Positions 44,609 to 52,428 of a stretch of DNA of 64,000 nucleotides are shown here, one piece after another. Numbering within the stretch: position 1 is the first letter of the stretch; each line of letters starts with the position of its first letter. The position numbers and the translations under genes are program-made. The stretch comes from Silvibacterium acidisoli (GTDB taxonomy: Bacteria > Acidobacteriota > Terriglobia > Terriglobales > Acidobacteriaceae): assembly GCA_022870745.1 (NCBI GenBank), contig CP085323.1:2666001-2730000 (forward strand), written 5' to 3'. Below the pieces are notes generated by a model. The model was not told the origin of the DNA. It saw nothing but the letters and a program-made list of their open reading frames with translations, and did no database searches.

Positions 44609-45898
44609 TTGCAGGCAGAACTCAGCGCCAGTCCATCACTTCGCAAAGTCGGCAAGGTGCGATGGACGATATGCGGCATGCTCTTCTTTGCCACGTCCAT
44701 CAACTACATGGACAGGCAGGTGCTGAGCATTCTTGCTCCCATGCTGCAAAAGAGCATCGGCTGGACAGACCTGCAGTACAGCTACATCGTTGGCGGGTTT
44801 CAATTTGCCTACGCGCTCGGGCTGATGCTGGCAGGCCGCATGGTCGACAAACTGGGAACGCGCATCGGCTACGCGGTCATCATGGGCATCTGGAGCCTGT
44901 CGGCGATGAGCCATGCGCTTGCGCGCACGGTTTTCGAGTTCGCCGCGGCGCGCTTCTCCCTCGGAATCGGCGAGTCGGGCAATTTTCCTGCTGCCATAAA
45001 GACGACGGCGGAATGGTTTCCGCAGAACGAGCGAGCGCTGGCTACGGGTATCTTCAATTCCGGAACGAGTGTGGGCGCGATCCTGGCCCCGGCGATCGTG
45101 CCGTGGGTCGCCCTGCGATATGGCTGGCAGGCGGCATTTCTCATCACAGGAGTATTCAGTGCAAGCTGGATCGGGCTGTGGCTCGTCTTCTATCGCACGC
45201 CAACCAAACACCGTACGCTCACCCCGGAAGAGTACGCCTACATCCACAGTAACGTCGCCGAGGCCGGGCCTTCGGTTCCGTGGAAGAAGCTGATCGGCTA
45301 CCGGCAGACCTGGGCCTTTGCACTCGCAAAATTTGTGACTGACCCCATCTGGTGGTTTTATCTTTACTGGCTGCCGTTGTTTCTTACGCGGCGTTTTCAC
45401 CTCGGGCTGGGGCAGTTGAGTTTGCCGCTGATCGCGGTCTACAACGTCGCGACCATTGGCAGCATCGGCGGCGGATGGCTTCCCGCGTTACTCAATCGCG
45501 CGGGAATGACGATGACTCGTGCGCGCATCACGACGATGCTGATGTGTGCGATCGCTGTTACGCCAATCTTCTTCGTAAGCCGGGTTTCAAATGAGTGGAC
45601 AGCCATTGCCCTGATCAGCCTGGCTGCCGCTGCGCACCAGGGATGGTCGGCAAACCTCTTCACCACTGCCTCGGATATGTTTCCGAGATCCGCGGTAGGC
45701 AGCGTGGTCGGCATCGGAGGAACGCTGGGCTCGGCTGGAGGCGTTCTCTTCTCACTCAGCACGGGTTGGGTTCTCGAGATTACACACAGTTACGCTTCGC
45801 TGTTTGTGATCTCTGCATGTGCTTACCTGCTCGGGCTGGGCATCCTGCAGACACTTGCTCCGGGATTGCGCCGCGCTGATGTTGTTGAGACCGCCTAG
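44609..45898 (+). CDS. MFS transporter, ACS/hexuronate-type
   Basis: A 429-residue permease with 12 hydrophobic helices. It resembles the anion:cation symporter (ACS) branch used for hexuronates and related sugar acids: CGMLFFATSINYMDRQVLSI in helix 1, AGRMVDKLGTRIGYA, FSLGIGESGNFPAAIKTTAE (the conserved GxxExxxFP motif), and WYxxTP-like linker (VFYRTPTKHRTL). TTG start 44609 is preceded by CAGGAG at 8 nt spacing; no ATG nearby fits. A perfect palindrome lies just upstream. It probably imports a sugar acid feeding the neighbouring operon. A hairpin follows the stop. Confidence 0.88.
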   Translation: MQAELSASPSLRKVGKVRWTICGMLFFATSINYMDRQVLSILAPMLQKSIGWTDLQYSYIVGGFQFAYALGLMLAGRMVDKLGTRIGYAVIMGIWSLSAMSHALARTVFEFAAARFSLGIGESGNFPAAIKTTAEWFPQNERALATGIFNSGTSVGAILAPAIVPWVALRYGWQAAFLITGVFSASWIGLWLVFYRTPTKHRTLTPEEYAYIHSNVAEAGPSVPWKKLIGYRQTWAFALAKFVTDPIWWFYLYWLPLFLTRRFHLGLGQLSLPLIAVYNVATIGSIGGGWLPALLNRAGMTMTRARITTMLMCAIAVTPIFFVSRVSNEWTAIALISLAAAAHQGWSANLFTTASDMFPRSAVGSVVGIGGTLGSAGGVLFSLSTGWVLEITHSYASLFVISACAYLLGLGILQTLAPGLRRADVVETA

Positions 45899-45910
45899 GC
45901 ATTCCTTTTA

Positions 45911-45946
45911 GCTCACGGCGATGGATCGGGATCCACCGCCGTGAGC
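45911..45946. terminator. hairpin between convergent MFS and beta-helix genes
   Basis: Stem GCTCACGGCG (45911-45920) and CGCCGTGAGC (45937-45946), extended inside by TGGATC/GATCCA with an A-C mismatch, loop GG. AT-rich on the minus-strand exit (TAAAAGG). Likely terminates transcription of one or both convergent genes. Confidence 0.7.
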
Positions 45947-45972
45947 GCGAAAACTACCATCAAGTCACCAGG

Positions 45973-47382
45973 CTACCAGCGAATCCTGGTATCGAAATGC
46001 TCGGTAAGAGCCGGTGAGGATGTGACCTGATACTGAACGCCGTTCACCGGGCCGCCGGGGTTAAGGATCGACCGGCAATTCGCGGAGGCTCCGGTTGGGC
46101 AGCCCCACCAGTTGTAGCTGGCGTCGAGCGAGAACAGGCTAGGTTGGCCGCTGAAGGGGTCTTGGGTTCCGATGTAGGAGATTCCGACTCCGCGGTCGTC
46201 TCCGAGATCATTGAATTGATTGAAGAGAAAGCTCCCTGCCGGGACCGCGTAGGCGATATCGGTCGCTTCTTTGCTGAATTCATTTTCCTGGATGACGGCG
46301 AAGGCCTGACCCGCAGCGTGGACGCTGATGCCGGTGGAACTCGACGAGGCCGGGTTACTCCTATCCGGTCCATTGCCGTGAATGCGATTGTTAATGATCT
46401 GATTGTTGCCAAAGACCGCGATGAAGTAGAGGCTTGCCACATTGTTGTGCATGACCAGGCCGGGGCCAGCGTTCTCTCCCAGGTCGTTATACGATGCAGT
46501 GATCTGGAAAGCATTGTTTCCTGAGCCAAGAGCGAAGATGCCGATGCCTGCACCTGTGCCTGACCGCGTGCCATTGTGATAGGACTGGTTACGATCAACG
46601 GTGACGGTGTAAACCAGGTACACATAACTTTTTCCTGGCTTGTAAGTGCTCAATGGCGCAGGAGGATTACTTGCGATGGCAATGCCGGAGCCGTACCCGT
46701 TATCGTGGACGATATTGTTTGTGATCTGGTCATAACTTGACTGTTGCGTATCGTCGCTCAGAAGGATGCCGCTGGCATTGTTCTCCACGACATTGCCGAA
46801 GACCGAGGATTGATACGCTCCCATCAGGTGAATGCCTCCGCCGCAGTCCTGCTGCTCATTTGTCTCGATCTCGGTGTTAAGGCCGGGACAGGTGCCAGCT
46901 GATGGATCGAGCGCCTTATCGTTATCGTGCACATAGTTCTGGAGCAAGGTCACGAGCGAGACGTTCACAGCGAGAATGCCTTCAAACTGCGCATTCTCGA
47001 CCTCGAATCCCTGAACTGCAACGTTGGATACGGTCTGAATGGAGGGATCCGTCGAAGTGACCGGAGCATGGCGGGGAAAGCCAATCACGATGCCGTTCGG
47101 TTTACCGGTGGCGTCGATGATGGGTCGCGAGTTCGGTGCCGCCTGCAGCGTGATGGATTTGGTGATCGAGACAGGGCCGATGTAGGTGCCCTGCCGCACC
47201 TGGATGACATCGCCGTTTACAGCCGCGATGAGTGCATTATCGATGCTGGTGTAGCAGCCCGTAGTGGGAGTGGCGCTGACGCACCGGGTGATTGCAGTGA
47301 GCCTATCCGCGGGAGCGAGCAGAACGAGGGCGGGCAAGACATAGAGCAGGATGCGGAGCGAACTTCTGGAAGCGGATCTCAT
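45973..47382 (-). CDS. secreted right-handed parallel beta-helix protein
   Basis: A 469-residue exported protein. ATG 47382 is chosen because AGGAGAC lies 4 nt before it and a signal peptide follows (MRSASRSSLRILLYVLPALV, LLAPADRLTA). The mature part is a parallel beta-helix of the pectate-lyase/NosD type, with successive rungs such as VAVQGFEVENAQFEGILAVN, GGGIHLMGAYQSSVFGNVVE, SGILLSDDTQ and AGIGIFALGSGNNAFQ. An N-terminal GDVIQVRQGTYIGPVSITKS segment is the typical cap region of DUF1565-like proteins. Cys residues may form disulfides. It could bind or cleave polysaccharide; no catalytic site is recognisable. It is a clear paralogue of the next gene upstream on the same strand. Confidence 0.8.
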   Translation of the reverse strand: MRSASRSSLRILLYVLPALVLLAPADRLTAITRCVSATPTTGCYTSIDNALIAAVNGDVIQVRQGTYIGPVSITKSITLQAAPNSRPIIDATGKPNGIVIGFPRHAPVTSTDPSIQTVSNVAVQGFEVENAQFEGILAVNVSLVTLLQNYVHDNDKALDPSAGTCPGLNTEIETNEQQDCGGGIHLMGAYQSSVFGNVVENNASGILLSDDTQQSSYDQITNNIVHDNGYGSGIAIASNPPAPLSTYKPGKSYVYLVYTVTVDRNQSYHNGTRSGTGAGIGIFALGSGNNAFQITASYNDLGENAGPGLVMHNNVASLYFIAVFGNNQIINNRIHGNGPDRSNPASSSSTGISVHAAGQAFAVIQENEFSKEATDIAYAVPAGSFLFNQFNDLGDDRGVGISYIGTQDPFSGQPSLFSLDASYNWWGCPTGASANCRSILNPGGPVNGVQYQVTSSPALTEHFDTRIRW

Positions 47383-47417
47383 AACGTCTCCTGTGCAAGG
47401 TGACTGGGCTGATGTGC

Positions 47418-48731
47418 TCAGCGGAGCTTCAGGTCGAGGGGGTCGGTGAGGGCGGGCGCGACGATGGTCGTGCCAACATCTGATCCGCCGCCTCTGAGCA
47501 GATATCTGCAGCCAAAAGAGGAGCCAACGGGACAGCCCCACCAGTTATAAGTTCCATTCAGGACAGAAGTCGCTCCGCTGCCGGGCCAGGAGATTCCGAC
47601 ACCGCGGTCGTCGCCAAAGTCATTGAACTGTATTGGCACCGTGCTGCCGTCGGTTGCGAGGAAGGCGATATCGATGGCTTCGTCTGCGAATTGGTTTCGT
47701 TGGATCGAGAAGACGTTAACGAAGAAGGCTTCGTGAATGTTGATTCCAGTGGAGCCCGACGTCGCGAAGGCACCGGTATCAGGGCCGTTGCCGGAAAAAT
47801 AGTTGCCGAGGATATCTCCACCGACTGGCACGGAAAACTCGTCGGCGCTTCCGTTGGACAGTTGGTGAAATGCGACTCCCGGGCCGCTGTTTTCTCTCAG
47901 GTCGTTGTACGAGATGGAATTGAAAAGGTTAAAGCCGTCCAGGTTCGGGCTGAAGAGGAGGATGCCGGCGCCGCCGCTCTTTCCAATCGTTCCATTGTGA
48001 TAGCACCTGTTCCTCTCAATGGCGCTATATGAAACGCTATGGAAGGGAGGGTAAGTCGCGAAGAGAATCCCGTCATAAGAGTTATCCCGGACCAGGTTAC
48101 CGGCGATTCGAACGGCGCCGGAGGCGACAGTTTCATCGGTGACAAGTATGCCGACGGCGTTGTCCTCGACAAGGTTGCGCAATACCGACGAAACGTTTGC
48201 TCCGATAAGGTGAATGCCTCCGCCGCAGTTTGCCTGTTCGTTGGGTTCGAGCGTCGTGTTCAGGCCTGGGCAAGTGCCGGTGGATACATCCAGCGCCTGA
48301 TCGTTTGAATGCACGTAATTGTCGAGGATGACGACACCGAATGCGTTGATGACGAGGATGCCTTCGAAGAGGGCGTTCTTCACTTCGAAGCCCTGGACGG
48401 CGCCACTCCAGGTCCACTCGGTCGTATTAGGGGAGAAGATGTTGACGACGATGCCGTTGGGCCGGCCGTTGGCATCGATAACGGGCTTGGCTCCCGGTGC
48501 TGCTTGCAGGGTCAAAGATTTGGTAAGGCTGATGGCGCCCGGATAGGTGCCTTGCCTGACCTGGACGATATCGCCCGGCGAGGCGGCGGCGATGGCAGCG
48601 GGAATGGTCGAGTAGCAGCCCTTTGCACCATGCGGATCGACGCATAAGGTGGCGGCCTGAAGGCTGACCGCAAGGATGAAAGGCAAAAGAGCGGGTAGGC
48701 TGCGTAAGACAGCGCGGCAATTATCCCTCAT
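47418..48731 (-). CDS. secreted right-handed parallel beta-helix protein (paralogue)
   Basis: A 437-residue protein with a signal peptide (MRDNCRAVLRSLPALLPFIL, AVSLQA). The fold and order match the neighbouring gene: GDIVQVRQGTYPGAISLTKS, NAL FEGILVINAFGVVILDNYVH, CPGLNTTLEPNEQANCGGGI, and NGTYNWWGCPVGSSFGCR near the C-terminus. Shared blocks show they arose by tandem duplication. AAGGAG precedes the ATG. The other copy starts 35 bp after its stop, so they are probably co-transcribed. Role unknown; a carbohydrate-active or adhesive function is plausible. Confidence 0.8.
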   Translation of the reverse strand: MRDNCRAVLRSLPALLPFILAVSLQAATLCVDPHGAKGCYSTIPAAIAAASPGDIVQVRQGTYPGAISLTKSLTLQAAPGAKPVIDANGRPNGIVVNIFSPNTTEWTWSGAVQGFEVKNALFEGILVINAFGVVILDNYVHSNDQALDVSTGTCPGLNTTLEPNEQANCGGGIHLIGANVSSVLRNLVEDNAVGILVTDETVASGAVRIAGNLVRDNSYDGILFATYPPFHSVSYSAIERNRCYHNGTIGKSGGAGILLFSPNLDGFNLFNSISYNDLRENSGPGVAFHQLSNGSADEFSVPVGGDILGNYFSGNGPDTGAFATSGSTGINIHEAFFVNVFSIQRNQFADEAIDIAFLATDGSTVPIQFNDFGDDRGVGISWPGSGATSVLNGTYNWWGCPVGSSFGCRYLLRGGGSDVGTTIVAPALTDPLDLKLR

Positions 48732-48989
48732 ATCATCTCCTTGTAGTCAAAGTTAGGAGAGATCGATAGAGCGGTAACTTTGGCCGCGCCCGATTCTAGG
48801 CCCGGACGGGTAGCATGGCAATGAAATTCGCGAGAATTATTCGGTGAATGGGACTATAAAACATTGCCTGGAGGTTGCCGGGATAAGTTGAAGGCATCTA
48901 CTTATTCCTAACATATTAAGTAGTTGGGAACTATGCAGGGAAGGTCATACGAAGCCGGCTTCGAGCATCTTCATGGAATAGTTCCGATC
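48732..48989. other. intergenic region, no gene recognised
   Basis: About 260 bp (319 bp to the next stop, including the terminator) upstream of the beta-helix pair and downstream of htrA. It should hold the promoter of the beta-helix genes. It is AT-rich near 48895-48925. I saw no further structure. Confidence 0.4.
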
Positions 48990-49022
48990 ATAAAAAGCGC
49001 CGCTTGGCGCGGCGCTTTTTAT
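48990..49022. terminator. bidirectional intrinsic terminator after htrA
   Basis: Perfect 14-bp stem ATAAAAAGCGCCGC (48990-49003) and GCGGCGCTTTTTAT (49009-49022), loop TTGGC, with A/T tracts at both bases. It lies 28 bp past the htrA stop on the minus strand. Confidence 0.92.
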
Positions 49023-49050
49023 GGGGTTATTCCGGGGCTGTGAAGGGGAT

Positions 49051-50640
49051 TTACATACCATCCTGGTCGCCGGAGCCGTTGTTGTTATTGTTGTTTTCCG
49101 GATGAATGATGCGGTAGCTTGAACCTCCCTGTGACCATACGAGCAGCAGAAGGTCTTTGCCGGAAGGGCTGCCGTGAACTTTGTCTACGAAGTCCTGTGC
49201 TGAGGTCGTCGGCTTGCGGTCTACTTCCTCGATCACATCGCCCGGTGAAAGTCCGGCATCTTCTGCCGGGCTGCCGGGACGGACATTCTGGATAGCTACG
49301 CCATGGACCTGATCAGGCAGGTTGAGCTGTTGGCGCACGTCGGGCGTGATGTTCGCTACAGCCAGGCCAAGCTTGCCGCGCTGGCTGGGACCATCGCCGT
49401 TCTTCGCGACTTCAGTGTTTGCGTGGTATTCGCCAACCTTTACATTGACAGTCTTTTCACTGCCGTTGCGAAGGATGCCAAGTGTAATTGAGGTTCCTGG
49501 TGCGATCTGGCTTACTGCAACCTGCAGGGCGCTGCTGTTGATGATGGGCTCGCCATTGAGCTTGCGAATGACATCGCCGCGCTCCACGCCCGCAGTGCCT
49601 GCCGGCGAGTCGGGAGTGACCTGGGCAACGATCGCGCCGTCCGCGTCTTTGAGGTTGAAGAAGCTGGCGTTCTCAGGCGAGACGTCGTTCATCGAGATAC
49701 CGAGATAGCCATGGTGTGCTGCTCCGGTCTTGATGATGGATTCGGCCGTCGAACGCACGATCTGTACCGGAATCGCGAAGCCTGCGCCGGCGAAAGAGTC
49801 GCTGCCGCTGGAGATGATCCAGGTGTTGATACCGATCAGTTCGCCGTGAGCATTCACCAGCGGTCCGCCCGAGTTGCCGGGGTTGATGGCTGCATCGGTC
49901 TGGATGTATCCGCCGGGCTTACGCGGATCGTTGCTGAACGGATTGGGACGGTTGAGCGCGCTGATGATGCCGCGCGTGACCGAGAACTGGAAGTAGCCGA
50001 ATGGGCTGCCGAAGGCGAGCACGGTCTGCCCCGGCTTGAGCAGCGTCGAGTCGCCCCAGGCGATGCTGGGCAGGTTATTCGCGTCGACCTTGATGACGGC
50101 GAGATCGGTGAGCTTGTCCACGCCGACGACCTTCGCATTCAGCACGCGGCGATCGTGAAGCGTGACGCGAATCTGCATGGCTCCGTTGACGACGTGATTG
50201 TTGGTGACGATATAGCCGTCGGGCGAGATGATAATGCCGCTGCCGATGCCGTGCTCGATCTGAGGCTGCTGCGGACGCATCATCGGTCCCTGCGGGCCAA
50301 AGAACTGGGCAAAACCCGGTGGCAGCTGCTGCTGTTGCTCGCCCTGCTGACCGTCCTGCTGATCGTCTTCCTGCCCATCTCCGGGAGTCGCTTTCGCCGT
50401 GACCGCGACGTTGACGACAGCAGGAGTGACCTTGGCGGCAACCGCCTCCACCGCGTCATCGAGAGCAGTCAGGGACGAAACGCTCGAATCAGGCAGAGGT
50501 GCAGCGCCGTTGCCAGCCGCCATGACTGCGGCGCTGTGGTGAAAATAAGAGGCTCCGCCGGCAACCAGCGAGGCCGCCAGAACGGCCGGAAGTGCGTACT
50601 TCTTAGCTCTTGCTACTAATTGATTAGTTGATTCGTTCAT
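49051..50640 (-). CDS. Do/HtrA-type periplasmic serine protease with two PDZ domains
   Basis: A 529-residue envelope-stress protease/chaperone. ATG 50640 follows AAGGAG by 5 nt. One N-terminal hydrophobic helix (about 16-33) exports or anchors it. A Gln-rich linker (about 88-128) precedes the trypsin-like domain with the full triad: His149 (TNNHVVN), Asp179 (TDLAVIK), Ser257 (NPGNSGGP). Two PDZ domains follow (about 335-420: GYLGISMNDVSPE, GDVIRKLNGEPI; and about 440-520: AIQNVRPGSPAEDAGLSPGD, VIEEVDRK). The C-terminus is Asn/Gly-rich. It starts 31 bp after the BlaR1-like gene, so blaI-blaR1-htrA may be one transcript. A palindrome identical in its arms to the blaI operator lies over codons 4-9. 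Confidence 0.93.
   Translation of the reverse strand: MNESTNQLVARAKKYALPAVLAASLVAGGASYFHHSAAVMAAGNGAAPLPDSSVSSLTALDDAVEAVAAKVTPAVVNVAVTAKATPGDGQEDDQQDGQQGEQQQQLPPGFAQFFGPQGPMMRPQQPQIEHGIGSGIIISPDGYIVTNNHVVNGAMQIRVTLHDRRVLNAKVVGVDKLTDLAVIKVDANNLPSIAWGDSTLLKPGQTVLAFGSPFGYFQFSVTRGIISALNRPNPFSNDPRKPGGYIQTDAAINPGNSGGPLVNAHGELIGINTWIISSGSDSFAGAGFAIPVQIVRSTAESIIKTGAAHHGYLGISMNDVSPENASFFNLKDADGAIVAQVTPDSPAGTAGVERGDVIRKLNGEPIINSSALQVAVSQIAPGTSITLGILRNGSEKTVNVKVGEYHANTEVAKNGDGPSQRGKLGLAVANITPDVRQQLNLPDQVHGVAIQNVRPGSPAEDAGLSPGDVIEEVDRKPTTSAQDFVDKVHGSPSGKDLLLLVWSQGGSSYRIIHPENNNNNNGSGDQDGM
50614..50629. promoter_or_regulatory. blaI-type palindrome within the first codons of htrA
   Basis: Minus-strand sequence AACTAATCAATTAGTA. 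Its core ACTAAT-CA-ATTAGT is a perfect inverted repeat and matches the site upstream of blaI (AACTAATGGATTAGTT) except at the centre and last base. It lies 11 nt inside the htrA coding region and forces AT-rich codons such as TTA and GTA that look unusual for this GC-rich genome. Probably a BlaI-type operator that blocks transcription start or elongation. Confidence 0.72.
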
Positions 50641-50671
50641 GCTGCTCCTTCTTTCGTGCAGAAAACGGTGA

Positions 50672-51973
50672 TTAAAGTTGAATGACGAGCCAGCCCGCGG
50701 GGGTTGGCAATGCGTAAGTCGTAAACTCGGCGCGTTCGCTGCGGGTGGTCGTGATTGCAAGCGTGGGAGCGTCGGATTCCCAGGAGGTCATCACGATCCA
50801 GTGCTGCTGAGCACGTGGCTCCGTGATTCTGGCCTTCAGCATCTGTGGCTGCTGGGGCCGGACCTTCTTTCTCACAACCGGCTTTGCAGCCTTCGGGGCG
50901 GGAACTGTGGCCTTCAGCAACTCTGCGTGCAGAGGCGACTGCTTTGGATGAAAGACCACGGGCCGCATCGCTGCCTTCATGTCATTCGCGGTTGCCACCT
51001 CGGCGGTCCAGCTTGGCGCATCGGGCTGCGGGGCGGTGAAGGCTACCAGCTGGCGGCAGCGCGAAAGCCCGGCTGCTCCGCCAAGCAGCGACAGCAGCAG
51101 CGCGGACATGACTATACGTGCCTGCAGCGGGCTCATGCCAGGGCCGCGTTTCAGGATGCTGTAGACGCGCTGCGCCAGTTCGGACTTGCGTCCCCATGCT
51201 CCCAGTGTGAGCGCGAGCGAGCGGCGCTCGAGGCGATGCTCGGCCAGGCGAGTCAGGCAGGTGGCGTAACTCTTCGGCGCACCGGTGCGGTTGAGCACGT
51301 CGTCATCGCAGGCAATTTCACGTTCGAGGCAGAGTCTGCGCTCCACCCAGACCAGCGCGGGGTTTAGCGGAAAGAGAACGAGGCCGATTTTCTGGAGCAG
51401 GTTCAGCCAGTCGTCGCCGCGATTGAGGTGGCCCATCTCATGCAGCACTACCTGATCCATCTCTTCGGGTGTGAGCTTTTTGAGCAGCCAATCGGGAATG
51501 AGGATCCGGGGCGAGAAGAATCCGATCACGCTGGGACGGTCGACCTCAGACGAGGTGCAAAGCATGACCCTGCGGAAACCGCTGCGCAGCTCGGGAGCGT
51601 CTTCGACTGGCTTTGCGCTGCGATGCACGGCGCGCAGGCGAATGGCTCCGTGGAGCAGTTGTCCGGCGCGCACCAGCGAGCAGAGCGCCCACACTGCGGC
51701 GATGCCGAGGCTCCAGCGTGTGTCCGCGTGAACGAATGCGCTGGTTGTGCTGCGATGTGTTGCGGTAGAGAACGAGTGCAGCAGCGGAAGAATTCCGATG
51801 AGCGCAAAGACCGCTGCCCAGACCGCGAAGCGCATCCGCGCGGTAGTGCGAGGCAGCCACTGCAGGCAGAGCCCGACGCCGGCTGCAAGCACAAGGCCCT
51901 GCCAGATATCCGTGACGAGAGATCCCGCGGCTGCCTGTGCGAATTCAGTCCAGCATGTCATCAGGGGCATCAC
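50672..51973 (-). CDS. BlaR1/MecR1-like M56 membrane metallopeptidase
   Basis: A 433-residue membrane sensor-protease. Four hydrophobic helices are visible (about 24-40, 48-66, 88-102 and 308-325). The zinc-protease motif HEMGH is at 178-182, with the third ligand region EREIACDDDVL near 217-227. In BlaR1 and MecR1 such peptidases are activated by an outside signal and trigger loss of the BlaI repressor. Here the C-terminal part (about 330-433) lacks a penicillin-binding sensor domain; instead it is a Lys/Pro/Ala-rich extracytoplasmic region. The signal is therefore unknown. It starts with GTG at 51973, overlapping the blaI stop by 4 bp. Confidence 0.88.
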   Translation of the reverse strand: MMPLMTCWTEFAQAAAGSLVTDIWQGLVLAAGVGLCLQWLPRTTARMRFAVWAAVFALIGILPLLHSFSTATHRSTTSAFVHADTRWSLGIAAVWALCSLVRAGQLLHGAIRLRAVHRSAKPVEDAPELRSGFRRVMLCTSSEVDRPSVIGFFSPRILIPDWLLKKLTPEEMDQVVLHEMGHLNRGDDWLNLLQKIGLVLFPLNPALVWVERRLCLEREIACDDDVLNRTGAPKSYATCLTRLAEHRLERRSLALTLGAWGRKSELAQRVYSILKRGPGMSPLQARIVMSALLLSLLGGAAGLSRCRQLVAFTAPQPDAPSWTAEVATANDMKAAMRPVVFHPKQSPLHAELLKATVPAPKAAKPVVRKKVRPQQPQMLKARITEPRAQQHWIVMTSWESDAPTLAITTTRSERAEFTTYALPTPAGWLVIQL

Positions 51974-52374
51974 TTGCGTCCCTCTATCGGAGCATCATCC
52001 GCTGCTTCGGCAATTGCCGCTTTCAGCCGAGCCAGCTCTTCCGGCGTAACGTCGCCATCTCCAAGCAGCGAGAGCAGCAACCGCTCGCGCGAGTTGCCGA
52101 AGAAGCGCTGCAGGGTGTTGCGAATTTCAGACCGGCTGGCCTCGTGCTCCCCGACGCAGGGCGTGTAGAGGTAAGCGCGACCCTCCTGCCGATGCTGGAC
52201 GTAGCCCTTTTGCTCCAGGATGCGAACGGTCGTCAGGATCGAGTTGTACGCCAGCTCCTCGCCTTCCGGCATGGCGGCAACCAGGTCGCCCACGGCGGAC
52301 TCGCCGCGATGCCACAGGATCTTCATCAGCCTGAGCTCGGCTTCGGTCAACGTGTTGGACTTCTTCGGAGGCAT
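51970..52374 (-). CDS. BlaI/MecI-family transcriptional repressor
   Basis: A 134-residue winged-helix repressor. The N-terminal DNA-binding domain reads LTEAELRLMKILWHRGESAV with YNSILTTVRILEQKGYVQHR, the conserved recognition segment that includes the usual cleavage-site region. The C-terminal dimerisation helix set ends in EELARLKAAIAEAA. It overlaps the BlaR1-like gene by 4 bp (GTGA). The palindrome 23 bp upstream is its probable own operator. BlaI-type proteins control beta-lactamase, penicillin-binding proteins or, in other species, unrelated stress genes; the partner here seems to be HtrA. Confidence 0.92.
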   Translation of the reverse strand: MPPKKSNTLTEAELRLMKILWHRGESAVGDLVAAMPEGEELAYNSILTTVRILEQKGYVQHRQEGRAYLYTPCVGEHEASRSEIRNTLQRFFGNSRERLLLSLLGDGDVTPEELARLKAAIAEAADDAPIEGRK

Positions 52375-52396
52375 GGGGTCACTCGTTCAGACGATC

Positions 52397-52412
52397 AACT
52401 AATCCATTAGTT
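52397..52412. promoter_or_regulatory. BlaI-type operator upstream of blaI
   Basis: AACTAATCCATTAGTT, a 16-bp palindrome (7-bp arms, 2-bp centre), located 23 bp before the blaI ATG on the minus strand. The inner 12 bp recur at the start of htrA. Its position fits autorepression. Confidence 0.78.
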
Positions 52413-52428
52413 AGCAGGAGCAAAATTT

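Noticed and set aside
50672-52374. Beta-lactam resistance (blaI-blaR1) locus
   Set aside because: No beta-lactamase or penicillin-binding gene is nearby and the M56 protein lacks a penicillin-sensor domain; HtrA is the likely target.
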